Assembly (NCBI GenBank): GCA_026874595.1
Contig: CM049321.1
Location: 8,992,979-9,056,978, forward strand
Origin: Sipunculus nudus
Taxonomy: Eukaryota; Annelida; Sipuncula; Golfingiida; Sipunculidae
Length of the DNA stretch: 64,000 nt
Direction of reading: 5' to 3'
A model generated the notes under the pieces. That model was not told where the DNA came from. It worked only from the letters and a program-made list of their open reading frames with translations, and made no database searches. Below, in pieces: positions 22,594-35,152 of this stretch; positions within the stretch are counted from its first letter, which is position 1, and every line of letters begins with the position of its first letter. The translations under genes were made by a program, and so were the position numbers.

Positions 22594-23574
22594 ATTAAGA
22601 AAGCAAGAATATTGCTCTAAAATTGTACTGAAGCTAGATGAGGGAAAGTGCTGCTTTACAATTTGTTTGGAGATCTGGGGTTGTTGCATGTCCGACAGTG
22701 CTGAGAACTATAGATGACAGATGTGCATTTATGTATGGAGGAGGTAGCCATGCATTCACCTTGTAGATGGATTTTAAGTGAAGATGCAAAAAAAAAAAAA
22801 AAAAAAAAAAAACAGACTGGAAAGGCCATTAAAACAAAGACATTTGGAAATCAAGATTGAAACTTCAGGAGCATGACGGTAAATGTTCAGAAATCTCAGA
22901 AAAAATCTGAGTGCAACCAGAGAAAAAAACTAAAGAAAATGAAAGAAGTGGAAAAAATTACCACAAATGGGAGCTTTGTCAATATTTCAGGCACCCGTCT
23001 GCACTCTGCTGGAATGGCTGCAATAAAAATAAGCCAGACAGTGTCACAGTGACCTGTTACAGAACTGCACTCCATGAAATACTCCCTCACTGGCTTGGCT
23101 TATATGCACCTACAGACAGCGCAGGCACGAATCTAAGGTTCTGCAGAGGATATGAGCCTCCAACAGGTCAAATTAAATATTCAACAACACCATCAAACCA
23201 CCATCTTGGTGACAGTTCAGCATCGATTGCATGTCATTCTTTTAACTCGGTCTGGTTTTGCATTGCTTCTCTTGTTGGTAGGTTTGTACTTAAGACTTCA
23301 AGAGTAAATTTTACAAAAAAAATTATTCAAATTTCATGTTACAAATCAATTTTGGTGCATCAGCTAACTACAATTGTTAATGTGTTAAAATGATTATCAT
23401 ATTTTTTATTGCGATTTCAAACTGAATAATATATAGTAATTTATTTCAGTTTAATGTCAGATAGGAGGGCCATGGTACGGCCAGCATGCATGACCTGTAC
23501 TCTCTTAATGGATTTTCAGTAAGAATAATTAAACTAGAAAGTACTCAGAGACTGCATAAATACCTCTGCCGATG

Positions 23575-23578
<4 letters not shown>
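22594..23578. other. Non-coding DNA with a 25-bp poly-A and one candidate frame
   Basis: A run of about 25 A sits near 22787-22811. The only item of note for coding is the 160-codon frame at 22911-23393, listed separately. Confidence 0.5.
22991..23166 (+). CDS. Weak candidate exon within the longest non-repeat frame
   Basis: The longest frame of the window outside tandem repeats (160 codons, 22911-23393) contains an acceptor-like CAATATTTCAG ending at 22990 and a donor-like CAACAG|GTCAAA at 23166. The peptide between includes HPSALCWNGCNKNKPDS and LPHWLGLYAPTDSAG, which I do not recognise. There is no homology, codon bias or repeat explanation to judge it by, and chance is the leading alternative. 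Confidence 0.12.

Positions 23579-23661
<83 letters not shown>
23579..23661. repeat. (TA)n microsatellite
   Basis: About 41 TA dinucleotides, ending in ACATGTATACACGTATATATG. Frames across it on both strands are artefacts. Confidence 0.97.
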
Positions 23662-23669
<8 letters not shown>

Positions 23670-25129
23670 ACACGTATATATGAATTAAAGCTGCATCCTG
23701 AGAGAAATGTGTGTCACATTGGTTCATCATGGTTTTATATATATATCAAGTGTCTAAGTTGTTATTTCTTCAGCACTTTATACCTGCCTGCATGAGTCTG
23801 TGCATGTGCAGATCTTATAGCACTGAATCAATCACTTAAGCAACAGAGGACTATAATGATCACGCTAAACATCTCGTTATCTGTTAATACCCCATATTCA
23901 GTAACCATTCAGGGTTCATGTTACAAGGATAATGAAGATAAAATCTATATGTGGGGCCCATGTATAACGCCTAGGAGTCACAAGGGTCATTGATGGGTCA
24001 AGTTGGACCACTTGACTTTACTTCTTATGCAGGGACCGGGGAACACTTGCCATACTAATTAAACCACCCCAGGCCAAGAAATGTGTTAACAAATGAGAAT
24101 GGAACATGGAGAGTGGAGAGTGTTGGCCAGTTTTCATTGGTTGATACATTCTTGGCCCTCTGCCAATGTCTGGTGGAGATTTACAGCAAATACTTCCTGT
24201 GCAGGCAGTGGTTATGTGCAAGGGTTTAATGTGAAGGTATGTATTGAAAGCACTGTGAAAGCAGTGTCCATGTAAACCTGACAGCTACAAGTACTAGCTG
24301 CTAGTAACATATCTTAGGTATAGACTCCAGCCCTTAAACAAGGCTAGCATTCCAGATATCAACAAAAATATCAACACTGATTATCAGAATGGGATTATCA
24401 TAGAAATTTCAATATTTTCATGACAAAAAATTCTGTCTTGGAGAATCAAACTAAAAGACCACACATTTTAAATGTACCAAATTTACCTTAAATTGATGAA
24501 AAATCATGATAAACTCTATAATATTTGATCTTTCCTGTATTATTTTCTGTACTGTAATGAAATAGTATAACCCAGGTATTGTTCAATTTGCTTTATTTTT
24601 TCTAGTACGCTCCTCACACAGCAGTTATACACTGCAGTTGTCCAAAATCTCTTTGTTTTAACTGCTGCTTTGTATTGCAAGGTTCTCTGGGTTACACCAC
24701 CAGGGTGCGCACAGAGCAAAGAATTGAAACCAGACCAATTGGAGCAGGTGCTGCATTTTTAAACTTTGAAGCTAATTTGAAAATGTGATACATGTATACC
24801 ACATACTGGTGAAGATGAAGATTGAATACTTCCTGTTTTACCAATTCTTGTCACAGCAATTGATAACGTTATATTGACTCATACTGGTTCTTTCAGAGAC
24901 ATGGATAAATTTACCAGTCCTCTTATACATATTGATATGTCAATATATCAAACAAGGTTCACTAATGAACTAAGATCAATTTCAGCTCAATCAATGCATG
25001 TCCTTATACTGCATCAGCCAAGCTGTATTGAACTGGGATCATTTTTAGCTTAATCGGGCCTATAGCTATAATGATTGATACTGCATGTCATATGAGGTCA
25101 CAGTGTCTTCCTATTAATTTTTGTGGGTC
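23670..25129. other. Non-coding DNA
   Basis: No gene is supported. At 24660-24790 two plus-strand frames stay open together, one ending GAGAAFLNFEANLKM and a stop, but the splice signals around them are poor. Confidence 0.45.
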
Positions 25130-25384
25130 TTTGTTGGTCAGGTGTTGGGCAAAGAACTCAAAGCCGAGAGATGGTGAGTTCAAATCTGAGCTGAGGTGGT
25201 GTGTTTTTGCATGACAGCCCCTATTCAGGGTGAAGGCTCTGCAGGCTTAAGAGGAAGGCCGTGCCCGATGACTGTGGGTCATTCACAAAATAAGTGTGCC
25301 CTTGGGGATTCCTCGGTGATATAACGCAGCAAAGGGACAATTATACACTCAAGACCTGCAGGTGCCATAGTTAACACTTGGATA
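25130..25384 (+). mobile_element. SINE family A, near full-length body
   Basis: The head TTGTTGGTCAGGTGTTGGGC and the B-box-like GAGTTCAAATC are 40-50 bp apart, as in a tRNA. The body GGCTCTGCAGGCTTAAGAGG, CGTGCCC, TTCACAAAATAAGTG and GACAATTATACACTCAAGAC follows in the same order as in the copy at 50150-50573. The copy is diverged and so is old. Confidence 0.72.
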
Positions 25385-28300
25385 TTAAATGAGAGGAACC
25401 ATGTGATACTGCCCTATCAAGTAGTCTGAAAATGGGATAGAATTCTACAGATGTACATATACTTATCGTTAAGGTAGCATAAAATAAATGGTGGCATTTA
25501 CCTCCAACAAAAAAAAAAGTAATCAACCAAGATTTATATTTCTAGCACTGAAAAATATATTAGATCAAGACAGCTGACTTAAAAATAAAATTTATGTTAT
25601 CACTCAATTAAATTAAAGCTAATGACCCTCATAGAAAATACTACAGAAACTGAATTAGATCACACAATTTTGGGTACCAGGTATACGCTAATAATGGTAA
25701 TATGAAAGAAATAAATTTAGTTTTAAAACTTAACTCACCTTGATGCTTATATCAAATTTGGTGACTACTACCTAAATGGTGACAAAACCGTTATCAAGAA
25801 ATCAGAGATCACTTTATTTGATCTTGTTATTTGTATCAGAAGCAGTTAAGTCAGATCAGACTATTATGAACTCTACTGAAAGGCTTAATTATCAAGTAAT
25901 AAGAAAACTAAAATATTAATCTGATTACTGGGTTTTAGCTAAATCCTGCTAAGGTAATTATTTAATCAGACTCCCTGTGTCCAGATTTATTTGACTTGTA
26001 TATACTGTTAACACTCAGTGGTAATTTGTGTCTCTGCCAGTTATAGTCTGTTCTTCCATTTTGTTGCCATGGACAACCATAGCACATCAGTGGTACAACT
26101 GCTGATACGTTGCCAGTGGATACCAGCAGACATACACTGACGTGCCATAGTAACCAAATCTCTGACTCCAGCTTCCTGCCTGGAACACCTGATTTGTGAC
26201 ATGTATAAAAACAAATAAAAACAAAATATCAATTATCTGAGCAATGTACCATTATTTAAAACTGTTATTACTGTCCTATAGTGATACTTTTCCAGTGATA
26301 ATATTCTAAGTGTAAAAAGATGACAATTAAGATAAATAATTCCTTGTGACATCAAAGTTTCAAACTCTAACCAGTGACAGGAATTTAAGTTACTTTTGTC
26401 ACATGACCAAACCAACTATCCATTGCCTGTCATCTAGGTCACATGTCCACATCCCATCAATCAATGTACCAAGATAGCTTCCTCCCATGACCACACTAAT
26501 TTCTCATATATCAGTATCTACATGCAAGCCTGTCATATGCAAGCAATATTACCTTCAGGGAGTGTCTTGAAATGCCAGTTGTTCTCCATTGTAACTCTGC
26601 TTTAATTTCAGTTAAAGTTGTTGAAATCAACTTTTAAATGTGCAATTGTGGAAATGTTTTTATCTAGACTAGTAAAAAATAACCAAATTAAATTATGTTT
26701 CACTCTATACCCTGCAGAGAATGTAAAAAAAAACCTGTAATTAATGATAAAAGAACATATCAGACAAAAAAAATGTTAAAATGAAACTGTATTTGAATAT
26801 CTAAGAACAGTTTTGCTCCATGTACCTCTCGGAGCACAATTGTGTATTTATTATGAATAGCGGGGAACTATGCTTCGTTAAAGAGGGTAATTAATTTTGG
26901 CCTTTCCAGTCTTCTGAAGTCCAATTATATTAACGAAACCTCTGTGCATTATGAAGAAAATCAATTATTTTTCAAATAAAATGATTTTTCAAGTAGAACA
27001 AATGAAGGGAACCAGGATTTCATAAAGACGACTTAAGACTTTCTAATTTCCAAGCTGTACTTATGATAAACAGTATTCATTAAAAATTGTAAGTTTAGTA
27101 TCTAGATCAAACATTTTTATTTATGGGCTTAAATCAATAAATAGCATTCAATGTGAACTTAAGAATCCAAGATGAGACTGGGGGGGGGTCAGCCAGTGCA
27201 TACCACCTGCTTGATCCGGCCCAGAGTCATCTGCCGTTAAGCTGCTGATTTTCGCATGGTACATTACCTGACTTATACCTTTACCTGTGGATGGCAGTAA
27301 TTGAATTAGTCAGGGAGATTCTGTGAGGCTCACTCAGGGGCTGGCTGACATCGCTCCAGCGGGTCTGTGTCAATTAACAACATCAAAGGCTGCTAAGCCC
27401 AGCAAGTCTTTGTTAGAAGATGTTCCGAAATCGATACAATAATCATGCATGTTTGATTTGTTCCGCGTCTGCTTACTGACCTCAGCAGGTGACATTTCTT
27501 CCCACAATACACTTCTGACTGCACTGACCTTCTCCTAACCCTCACCTCCAAGATGTGCGAGTTACACTTAAAGCAAAATTCATCCAGCGCTATCCCTACT
27601 GTCTTGCCTTTTAAGTATTTATTTATGTCATCAGCTTCAACCTGCTGCTGTTAAACGTTTACATTTTCACCCAGTTTTAGTTAGATTTTTGTTACAAACC
27701 AACTTTGCCTTGTTTAAATGCCACAATCCTGTTATGATAATTATACATGCCTTTTGCGCTAGGGGATGCACATAAAAGATATAAATAAAACCAAAAAAAA
27801 TTATACATGGTAAATTGTTTCGACGACTGTGAAATAACTGATATTTGTGTGCTTAAAAAATGCAATTATTTGCATTTTGCAATTATGTATATCTGAGAAA
27901 ATGACTATCAAATGAGACACATTTGCTTTTACTGTAAGTATGCCAACAAATTATTTTAATTTAACATCAAACTTTATTTATATATACACACACACAATTC
28001 TTTTTGGGTCTATATGCTAAGTTGGATGTAATAATTATTATTATTTATCATTTTTAGAATTTTTTTTTATATTTGAATAAAGAAGAAATGCAACATATAA
28101 TAAACATATATATTTGTTTCTTAAAATCTAAGCTACAAATAATCACAGTCAATCAGTTTAAAAAGAACTCATATAAGTCTGTAGAATTAAAAGTCAGATT
28201 GAGACAAGTGATTCCAGTGCAATTCTGTATAAAGTACTATAATTTCAATAAGTGTTATACATAGCAGATTCTGTGTTGTTGGAAATTTGCCCAATTCAGA

Positions 28301-31300
28301 CAGTTACCAAAATAGACAAATGTTCAGACAGAAAACAAAATAATAAACTCTTTGTCACTTTGTGTGCAAGTTTTACACCAAAATTAGTATTAAATATTTT
28401 ATTATTTGTCATAGCTATGCCCTGTACCTTATCTCTTTTTAAAGACATTCTGAAGTCACATGATCTATGAACAATATATCCCATGATTCAGTCTATGAAT
28501 GTCACATGGTCAAGAGCACAGATTTGCTGAGCTGATACCTGGCTCCATATTAAATGGACAAGCAGTGTACTTTTTGTAAAATGTCTGATATTAACAGGCA
28601 ATATTCAATTGATAAATTGTATTCTGCTCTTTGTTTTACCCCTGGGGTTCATATTAATGATATTATTTTTATGCCCAAATCAATCTGAGTAAAAACAGGA
28701 AAAAAAAATAAATCCCATGTGAGGTCTGATTAAATTCAGTCTCACTTTTATTAGTGCTAATATTGTCAACTGTACTGCTACCCTCTAAGCAAACTGAAAG
28801 TAGCTAGTGTCATGTTACAAAGAGAATAAATAATTCACTTGATGAAAGTGATAGTGACACAAAATTGTCATTCAGAAAGCTTAGATTTCTCTATACATTA
28901 AATATTTAACATCCCAACGTTTAATGGTCTGCAAATGGATGTGCTAGCCCTATGACCCCAATGGCTTTAGGCGGTCATTGTTGGTCAAGTGATTGACCTG
29001 CGAATCGGTGACTATTGGATGCTAACGTATAATCTATAAGCCAGAGGTAAATGATAGGAAGGCGTAAATATTGACAATAGTTAATGTTCACCCAGAGTGT
29101 CGCAAAAATATTTGATGGTTGTTTGATATACAGCTTGTTGCCATGGCGACCCTCCTCCGGATAGAAACCTGAATGGCATCGGGCTACATCTTCCAAGGCA
29201 TCCTGCGGCTACAGACATTTTACCGTATACTATCCAATAATGCCCATGTCAATAGCAGAATTGTGTAAAACCTCCACGGAGCTACAGACTTATCCGCTAA
29301 CACGACTGTCTATCACAGACACACAGATTGCTGTATGAATATGAAATTACAGGTATCAGTTTTCTCCCATATATCTCTGCTTTGAAACAGAGCTGAGCAA
29401 ATAAGATTAACAAACCTCTTCTGATGAGAGCACAATCCTGTTTAACAAACCAACTTCTTTGTAAAGAAAAGCACACAATAATGAAATCACAGAACAGAAT
29501 CCTCATAAAAACATAAATAAAAATTCCCTTTTTATGTCTAGATACAAGAAAGATGCAATAATATTAAACAATTATACAATCTTTACTCAACATTTTGATG
29601 TAGAATTTTGTCTGAATGTGTGCATTCAGAAATTTAGGAGCTAATATTAAGGTCTATATATATAAAAAATAAGGCTAACTAGCACAGCACATCAAACCAA
29701 AATGTCAATATTAGTTGGCTAAAGTTAACAATAATTTCATGGCAATCTGAACATTTAGCAAGTAACATCCTTGAAACAGACCACCATCAGGTGCAGCTAT
29801 AAGTGACAGACATCAGGCCGGGCTGAGTAAAAAAGGACCATGCAAACAGAACCGGCAGCGTCACACCAGCCAAGTTGCCGACTGAAGTTCTTCCTATCAA
29901 CTGCAGGTAATCAACCAGCCAAAGCTTTGGCTGAAATGGAAAAAAACGCAGAACCAAGCGCAATTCATTTTGACCACGGCTGGTTGCGGATGCTCTCAGG
30001 AGAGGGTACTCTCTGTTTCTTCGACCAATAAAATACCAGTCTGCCTAGTGATGTTTTTACTCAAACACCGCTAATTTGGCATCAAGGGAGAAGGGACAGA
30101 TTGGAGTTGAAAACATGGAGGACAAAACCATGAAAAAACAAACCAACAAAGACTGGTTTAATGGTATAGTGCTCTGTGATTAATGGCTCATGTCAGAGTA
30201 TGTCAGTTGTAATTTTTTTATCCTGGAAAAAAAAATGTAAGTAGGAATTTACATCTGTGCTTCGGTCTAAAATTCAAGGTACAACATGCCGTAAACCTGC
30301 AAGAGTTAGAAGTAGTGTACATTAAAGGCAAGTTAGGAAATCTAAACTGTTATGGACTTAAATCATAAACTGTTTCTTCTGAGAATATCAATTTAATTAA
30401 GGAGAGCAGTGAAAGTCAAATACTCTACTACTATTGAGTAAAAGGAGTGGTGTGCCAATTAATTGATTATTTAGATGATTGGTCATTTTTCTTTCATAAT
30501 CAATTAAACTGATTGCATATTTGCATACTCCGGCCATCAGAAACAATTATGTATGCACATCCAAGAAGTCATATTATCCTGATAAAATATTCTTATCCGT
30601 GAAGAGAAAGGCAGGGAAAAAACAGCGAATATTAAAAATTAACCTTGTGCTATGAATAAGTGTTGATCAACAATCCGGCAAGTGCCTTGACCTTTCGCTT
30701 TCAGCTTGATGTAAAAGTCACACTGAATTTTCTCCATCAATAGCTTAGGTATAATGCTATACATCATTTTTTATGATAATATAGGTACGTGGATAAGTTA
30801 ATAATTGATCGTTTTTCTGTTTTAATCATTGAATATGATATTACACCTGATTCGATCCTACCACCAGCAAAATCAGTACTACCTTTTGCCTTACCTACCT
30901 GCTTACATAAATACTATCAAAAAGGAAATTCTAAGCATGCAAACAGAAAAAAAGTTACAAGTATTACCATGTTCGTTCTTCTTTTTTAAATTAACAACAT
31001 GCCATCAGTTTATTTGATCTGATTTTTTAAGTTATTTTATATTTGATGATGAAACATGAGAATAAATGCCTTTAAAATGACAAAACTGGCAAAAATTTCA
31101 GCCTTTAAAATGACAAAACTGGCAAAAATTTCAATCTGGCTTCTTGCAACACGAGTTTCGCATCCAGTAAACATTTCATAAGGGGCCGGCTTCTTATCCA
31201 TACTGGTGATAATTTGGTTAAAATCTTGGATATACTTTTATTAAATCTCATGTCAACAGTGTATTAATTAAATTGTTAAACTTTTAATTTATAAACGTGG

Positions 31301-32260
31301 AGGTTTCAGTAAAAATAAATTATCTTAGGAGTTATCCAGGTTTTGTCAAAGACATAAATCTAAATTTTCCAGAAATTAAGCTCAATATTTGTGGCCAGTT
31401 GAATGCTAATTTAAATTAAAGAATTTTGAAGTCATCTGAACCTCTTATAGGAATTTAAGAACCAATTTTCCTTCTCTACATCTAAATTCTACATTCTATT
31501 CCAAATCTACCTGATATACAACTGACAAAAATAGTTTTCAAAATTATATGGAATATTTGTTTCATTATAAGTATTGAGTTTGACATTTTTTTGGTACCCA
31601 TATATACATGCCAGATGTTCACCAATGCATGAGTTATAATATGGAAAAATGTGATATATTGGAAAATATCTATTTCATGGTGACTATATACAGGTAAAGA
31701 TATGTGGTTGACCATTATTTCACCAGACTACTTGAGTTAACAGCTCTGGACTATACATCTGAGATGAGTATGGTTGGTTTACCTGAGGAAGACAGTACAC
31801 AGTAAAACATTCTGCATGTACAGCTTCAGGGGCTGCCAATATGAGTTATCAGGTATGTCTGAAATTATGAACAATCGCATCAGACATATACACATCAGAT
31901 ATATATTTTATCATTTGTTGTTTCATGTTTTCAAGGCTAATACAACTGAATCTGGATTTCATGTTTCATGCCATGTTGGATAACATAGTATGACACGTGA
32001 GTGGGGCAGAATCAATCATTCAGGTGTTCCTTGAGTTTTCTGAGGGTCGAGACTGTGCTTGCACAAACAGGGTTTTTTTTCCAGAATTCCTTAAATTTTT
32101 CCAAGGAAATGTTGGGCATGGTTATGAAATGTCATTGTGTGGCTTCAAATAGATATGTGGCCTAAGAGAGTGTACAGTATATAACAAAAGACAGAGGAAC
32201 ACATGGACTATATATACAATGTTAACTGGTATTATAATATATAATGACCCAAGGAAGTTG

Positions 32261-32263
<3 letters not shown>
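25385..32263. other. Long mostly unique non-coding stretch with conserved-looking blocks
   Basis: No supported gene in almost 7 kb. Poly-G (8-9) at 27180 and a perfect 33-bp duplication at 31068-31133 are present. Blocks at about 26820-27430, 29830-30050 and 30340-30700 have balanced composition, few simple runs and many homeobox-type ATTA words, and look like conserved non-coding elements. Short frames such as 29840-30031 and 30789-30989 lack splice support, although a donor-like GCAG|GTAATC follows the first at 29906. Confidence 0.4.
31068..31133 (+). repeat. Perfect 33-bp tandem duplication
   Basis: GCCTTTAAAATGACAAAACT followed by GGCAAAAATTTCA occurs twice in a row without a mismatch. 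A recent slippage or duplication event. Confidence 0.97.

Positions 32264-32347
<84 letters not shown>
32264..32347. repeat. (TA)n microsatellite
   Basis: About 42 uninterrupted TA dinucleotides. Confidence 0.97.
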
Positions 32348-32349
<2 letters not shown>

Positions 32350-33000
32350 AGAATAAAAATCTCATACTTCACTTCATTCCAGGTATTTGTTTGCAAACAG
32401 AGATACTTTCAATGGTAATACACTGAAAAATCTAATACCACAATATATAAAAAAACCCGGATCTTTTCAAATCATTTCTTATTGCAGGTATTAGAGCTCT
32501 ATTATTGTACCTTTCTTGAAATTCTGGTTCAATGTTACAGTGAAGAACAATTTATTGCAGCATTTTGCCCTGCCTAAAATGAGCATTATTAATAACACCT
32601 GGCCGGAGAGAACGCTATAAAAAGTGACAATAAATCATCAGTTAATGATGTCCCTGCCCTCAGCACCTCGAGGACTCGCAGAGAACAAATTCCAATTGAC
32701 TGGCTGAGCTATCAAATATGTTCTGCATTCAATTAAGTACATATACAGCCAATATTGATTCCTGCAAAGCATTAACTGTGCCTTTCAACACAGGGCTGGG
32801 CTTTGTTTCAGTATTAAACTTAAATTCTGTGATTTATTATCTGTACTCATTTTTACTCTATCTTAAGGGTGGCCACATAAAATTCCACATATACTGACTG
32901 TATTTCTTCACTGTTTTTCTTCTGGATGTAGTTATATTCACATAGAGCAAACAGGATTACAAAAATAACAAGAACACCACAAACACACATACAATGCATG
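32348..33000. other. Non-coding DNA with a conserved-looking block
   Basis: The segment about 32560-32780 contains TTATTAATAACACCTGGCCG, AAATCATCAGTTAATGATG and CACCTCGAGGACTCG in a balanced, non-repetitive context and could be a regulatory element. No gene is supported. Confidence 0.4.
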
Positions 33001-33460
33001 TTGTACATCCGGTGACCTCTGACTTCATTAAATATGTGTGAATTATGATAAGAAGGTAATTCAGGTGAGAAACATACTCTAGCTATTGGTAAATTTGTAC
33101 AAATTTCATGAAAAGCCAAATAATTTTTGGTAAGTCACCAAGGTGCCTCCAAAGTGCAGTGACCTCTGACCTCATTAAAAATGCATGCATGGATTTTGCT
33201 GAAAATAAACGTAGGCGAGATATTTTATTGATTAACATATCTGATGAGTTTATCAAAATCCTTCTTATTCTTCATAAGTTATCATGGCAACACCACAAAG
33301 TAGCCTAGTGACCTGTGACCTATTTAATATGCGTGGATGTTGCCCACAAACAAACTCGGGTGAGATAATCTGTTGGTAAGTAGTTATGGTGAGTTTGTGA
33401 AAATCCATCAAAGTTATCACAGTGACACTAAAAGTTGATGGACGAATGGAGGGGAGGGTG
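33001..33460 (+). repeat. GTGACCTCTGACCTCATTAAA-type interspersed repeat (copy 2)
   Basis: Three diverged units of about 150 bp share GGTGACCTCTGACTTCATTA, GAGATATTTTATTGATTAAC and AAGTTATCATGGCAACACCA. It ends CAGTGACACTAAAAGTTGAT, the same ending as copy 1 at about 17875. The 60-120-codon frames across it are incidental. Confidence 0.65.
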
Positions 33461-34199
33461 GGTATTTTGTTACGGAACTGTAACAATACCAAAATACTAA
33501 CTAACATCATATGATGGGCATATATAGTACAACACATTATGGTCCTCTTTACAATTTGTAGCCTCCCAAAAGCATTCCTAATTTCTGTTAATGATTCAAA
33601 CAAATGAATTATACATAAAAATGGCAACCTCCTATTTTGAACACATCAAACGACCTTAAGCTGCATTGTGGAGAAACATTTCTAACCATCTTATAATTAT
33701 ATGCTACTCAATTTTTAGAATAAAGATAATAACATTGATAATAAAAGGATAGATTGATTGTGGTAAAAGTCTGGCCCATATTAAAATAGAAATGCACAAT
33801 TTAAAAAATATGGGATTCAAAAGCCTTTGCATGTTTAGTAAAGGGATGAATAATTGGTAGTTCAGAAACAACAGCTTTGAACTTCAGAAACAGCTATGCC
33901 TTTAATAAATAATTCTTGTCATCCTTTTTGAAAAAAAAGACAAAGAACAGACGAGCATTCTTATTTAATGACAGACAAACTACTCATTATTTTACAAGAA
34001 AAGCCAGGCAGTCTGGACCTGAATTCTTGTATGGAACACTTCCTGACAGATTTCTGTTTCAAATAAAATCATTCTAAAAAAACCAAGATGTGCTTTCAAA
34101 TAATTGTTTCCTTTACTTAACCTTTAGAAACTGTTACAGCAGTAACACTAATAAATTTTGTGGCATACCAATTATGTGAAAATCACCAATAAAGTATAT
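33461..34199. other. AT-rich non-coding DNA
   Basis: Nothing recognisable. Confidence 0.6.
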
Positions 34200-34464
34200 G
34201 GCCAGAAGATGGCACTGTCTGTTGAATGAAGCTGAAGGTATCCATATGATAAGAATGATATGTTATTATTCAGCCTTCTAGATTTCAGGTTTTATATGCA
34301 CAGGGTTAGGAATAATCCTTTAAGACAGAGTGAATCTCTGAGGTTCAATGAGATTACACTGGCCATTATGCCTTGAGGCACCGGAGGGGTTCACACCTGG
34401 GACCTACAGCTCCATGCATATAGTCAACTGAACTGCCTTAACCACTAGGCTATGTACTACCCCT
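34200..34464 (-). mobile_element. tRNA-derived SINE, family B (copy 1)
   Basis: On the minus strand TAGCCTAGTGGTTAAGGC (A box) is followed about 40-50 bp later by GGTGTGAACCCC (B box), then a body ending GGATACCTTCAGCTTCATTC, GACAGTGCCATCTTCTGGCC. The body matches 56373-56657 in order and strand. Confidence 0.8.
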
Positions 34465-35152
34465 TTTCATGAGCTAGCATGTAAAATTTTCAAGCTCTAA
34501 ATTGGCTGAAGTCAAGGAACATTAAAGAGAATTGGTTTTCCTGATTTTTGTTTGAACTTTTGCATACTGACAGGAATATTGTGGTTGGCTTCATATAAGC
34601 TTATATAGGTAAAAAGTTTGCATTTTTCACTTTCCAGTGCTTTGTGATGGTTCCATTTTCATGATCTCACAAAACAAAAGACTTGCACACAATGTATGTA
34701 TACAATTATAACCATTATAATATAAAATAATTATATAACTATCTTATAATTTTATTAACAAAATCTTATTGACAAAAAAAGATACTGGATTTTGGAAAGA
34801 CAATAAGTAAGATATGACATAATTTAAAATATCAACTTTGAACATACACAATCTCTTTTTAGATTAATAAGGTCAACCTTATACTCTCTACTTTGCCTTT
34901 GATGATGGGACCTCTCATTCAGGGTTTAATTTTTGCGATTTCCTTTTTTGTGAAAATCACCAATTTGAATTTCTAACAAACAAAAAGGCAACCACAGTAT
35001 ATGGAGGGCTGAGGTATTTTGTTCAAGTACTTAATGAACTTAAGCCAAAGAATTGTTCATAAACCTTGCACACTATAAAGAAGAATTTGACTTTTTGCTG
35101 TTAAAAGTCATGTTTCTATTATATGTAACTCACAGAGTGATGCTGCTGAATA
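34465..35152. other. AT-rich non-coding DNA
   Basis: No gene or repeat recognised. Confidence 0.6.

Noticed and set aside
24660-24786. Two plus-strand frames open together, one with SLGYTTRVRTEQRIETRPIG
   Set aside because: Attractive residues, but the acceptor is mediocre and the only donor (GCAG|GTGCTG) is poor; two frames open at once argues against coding.
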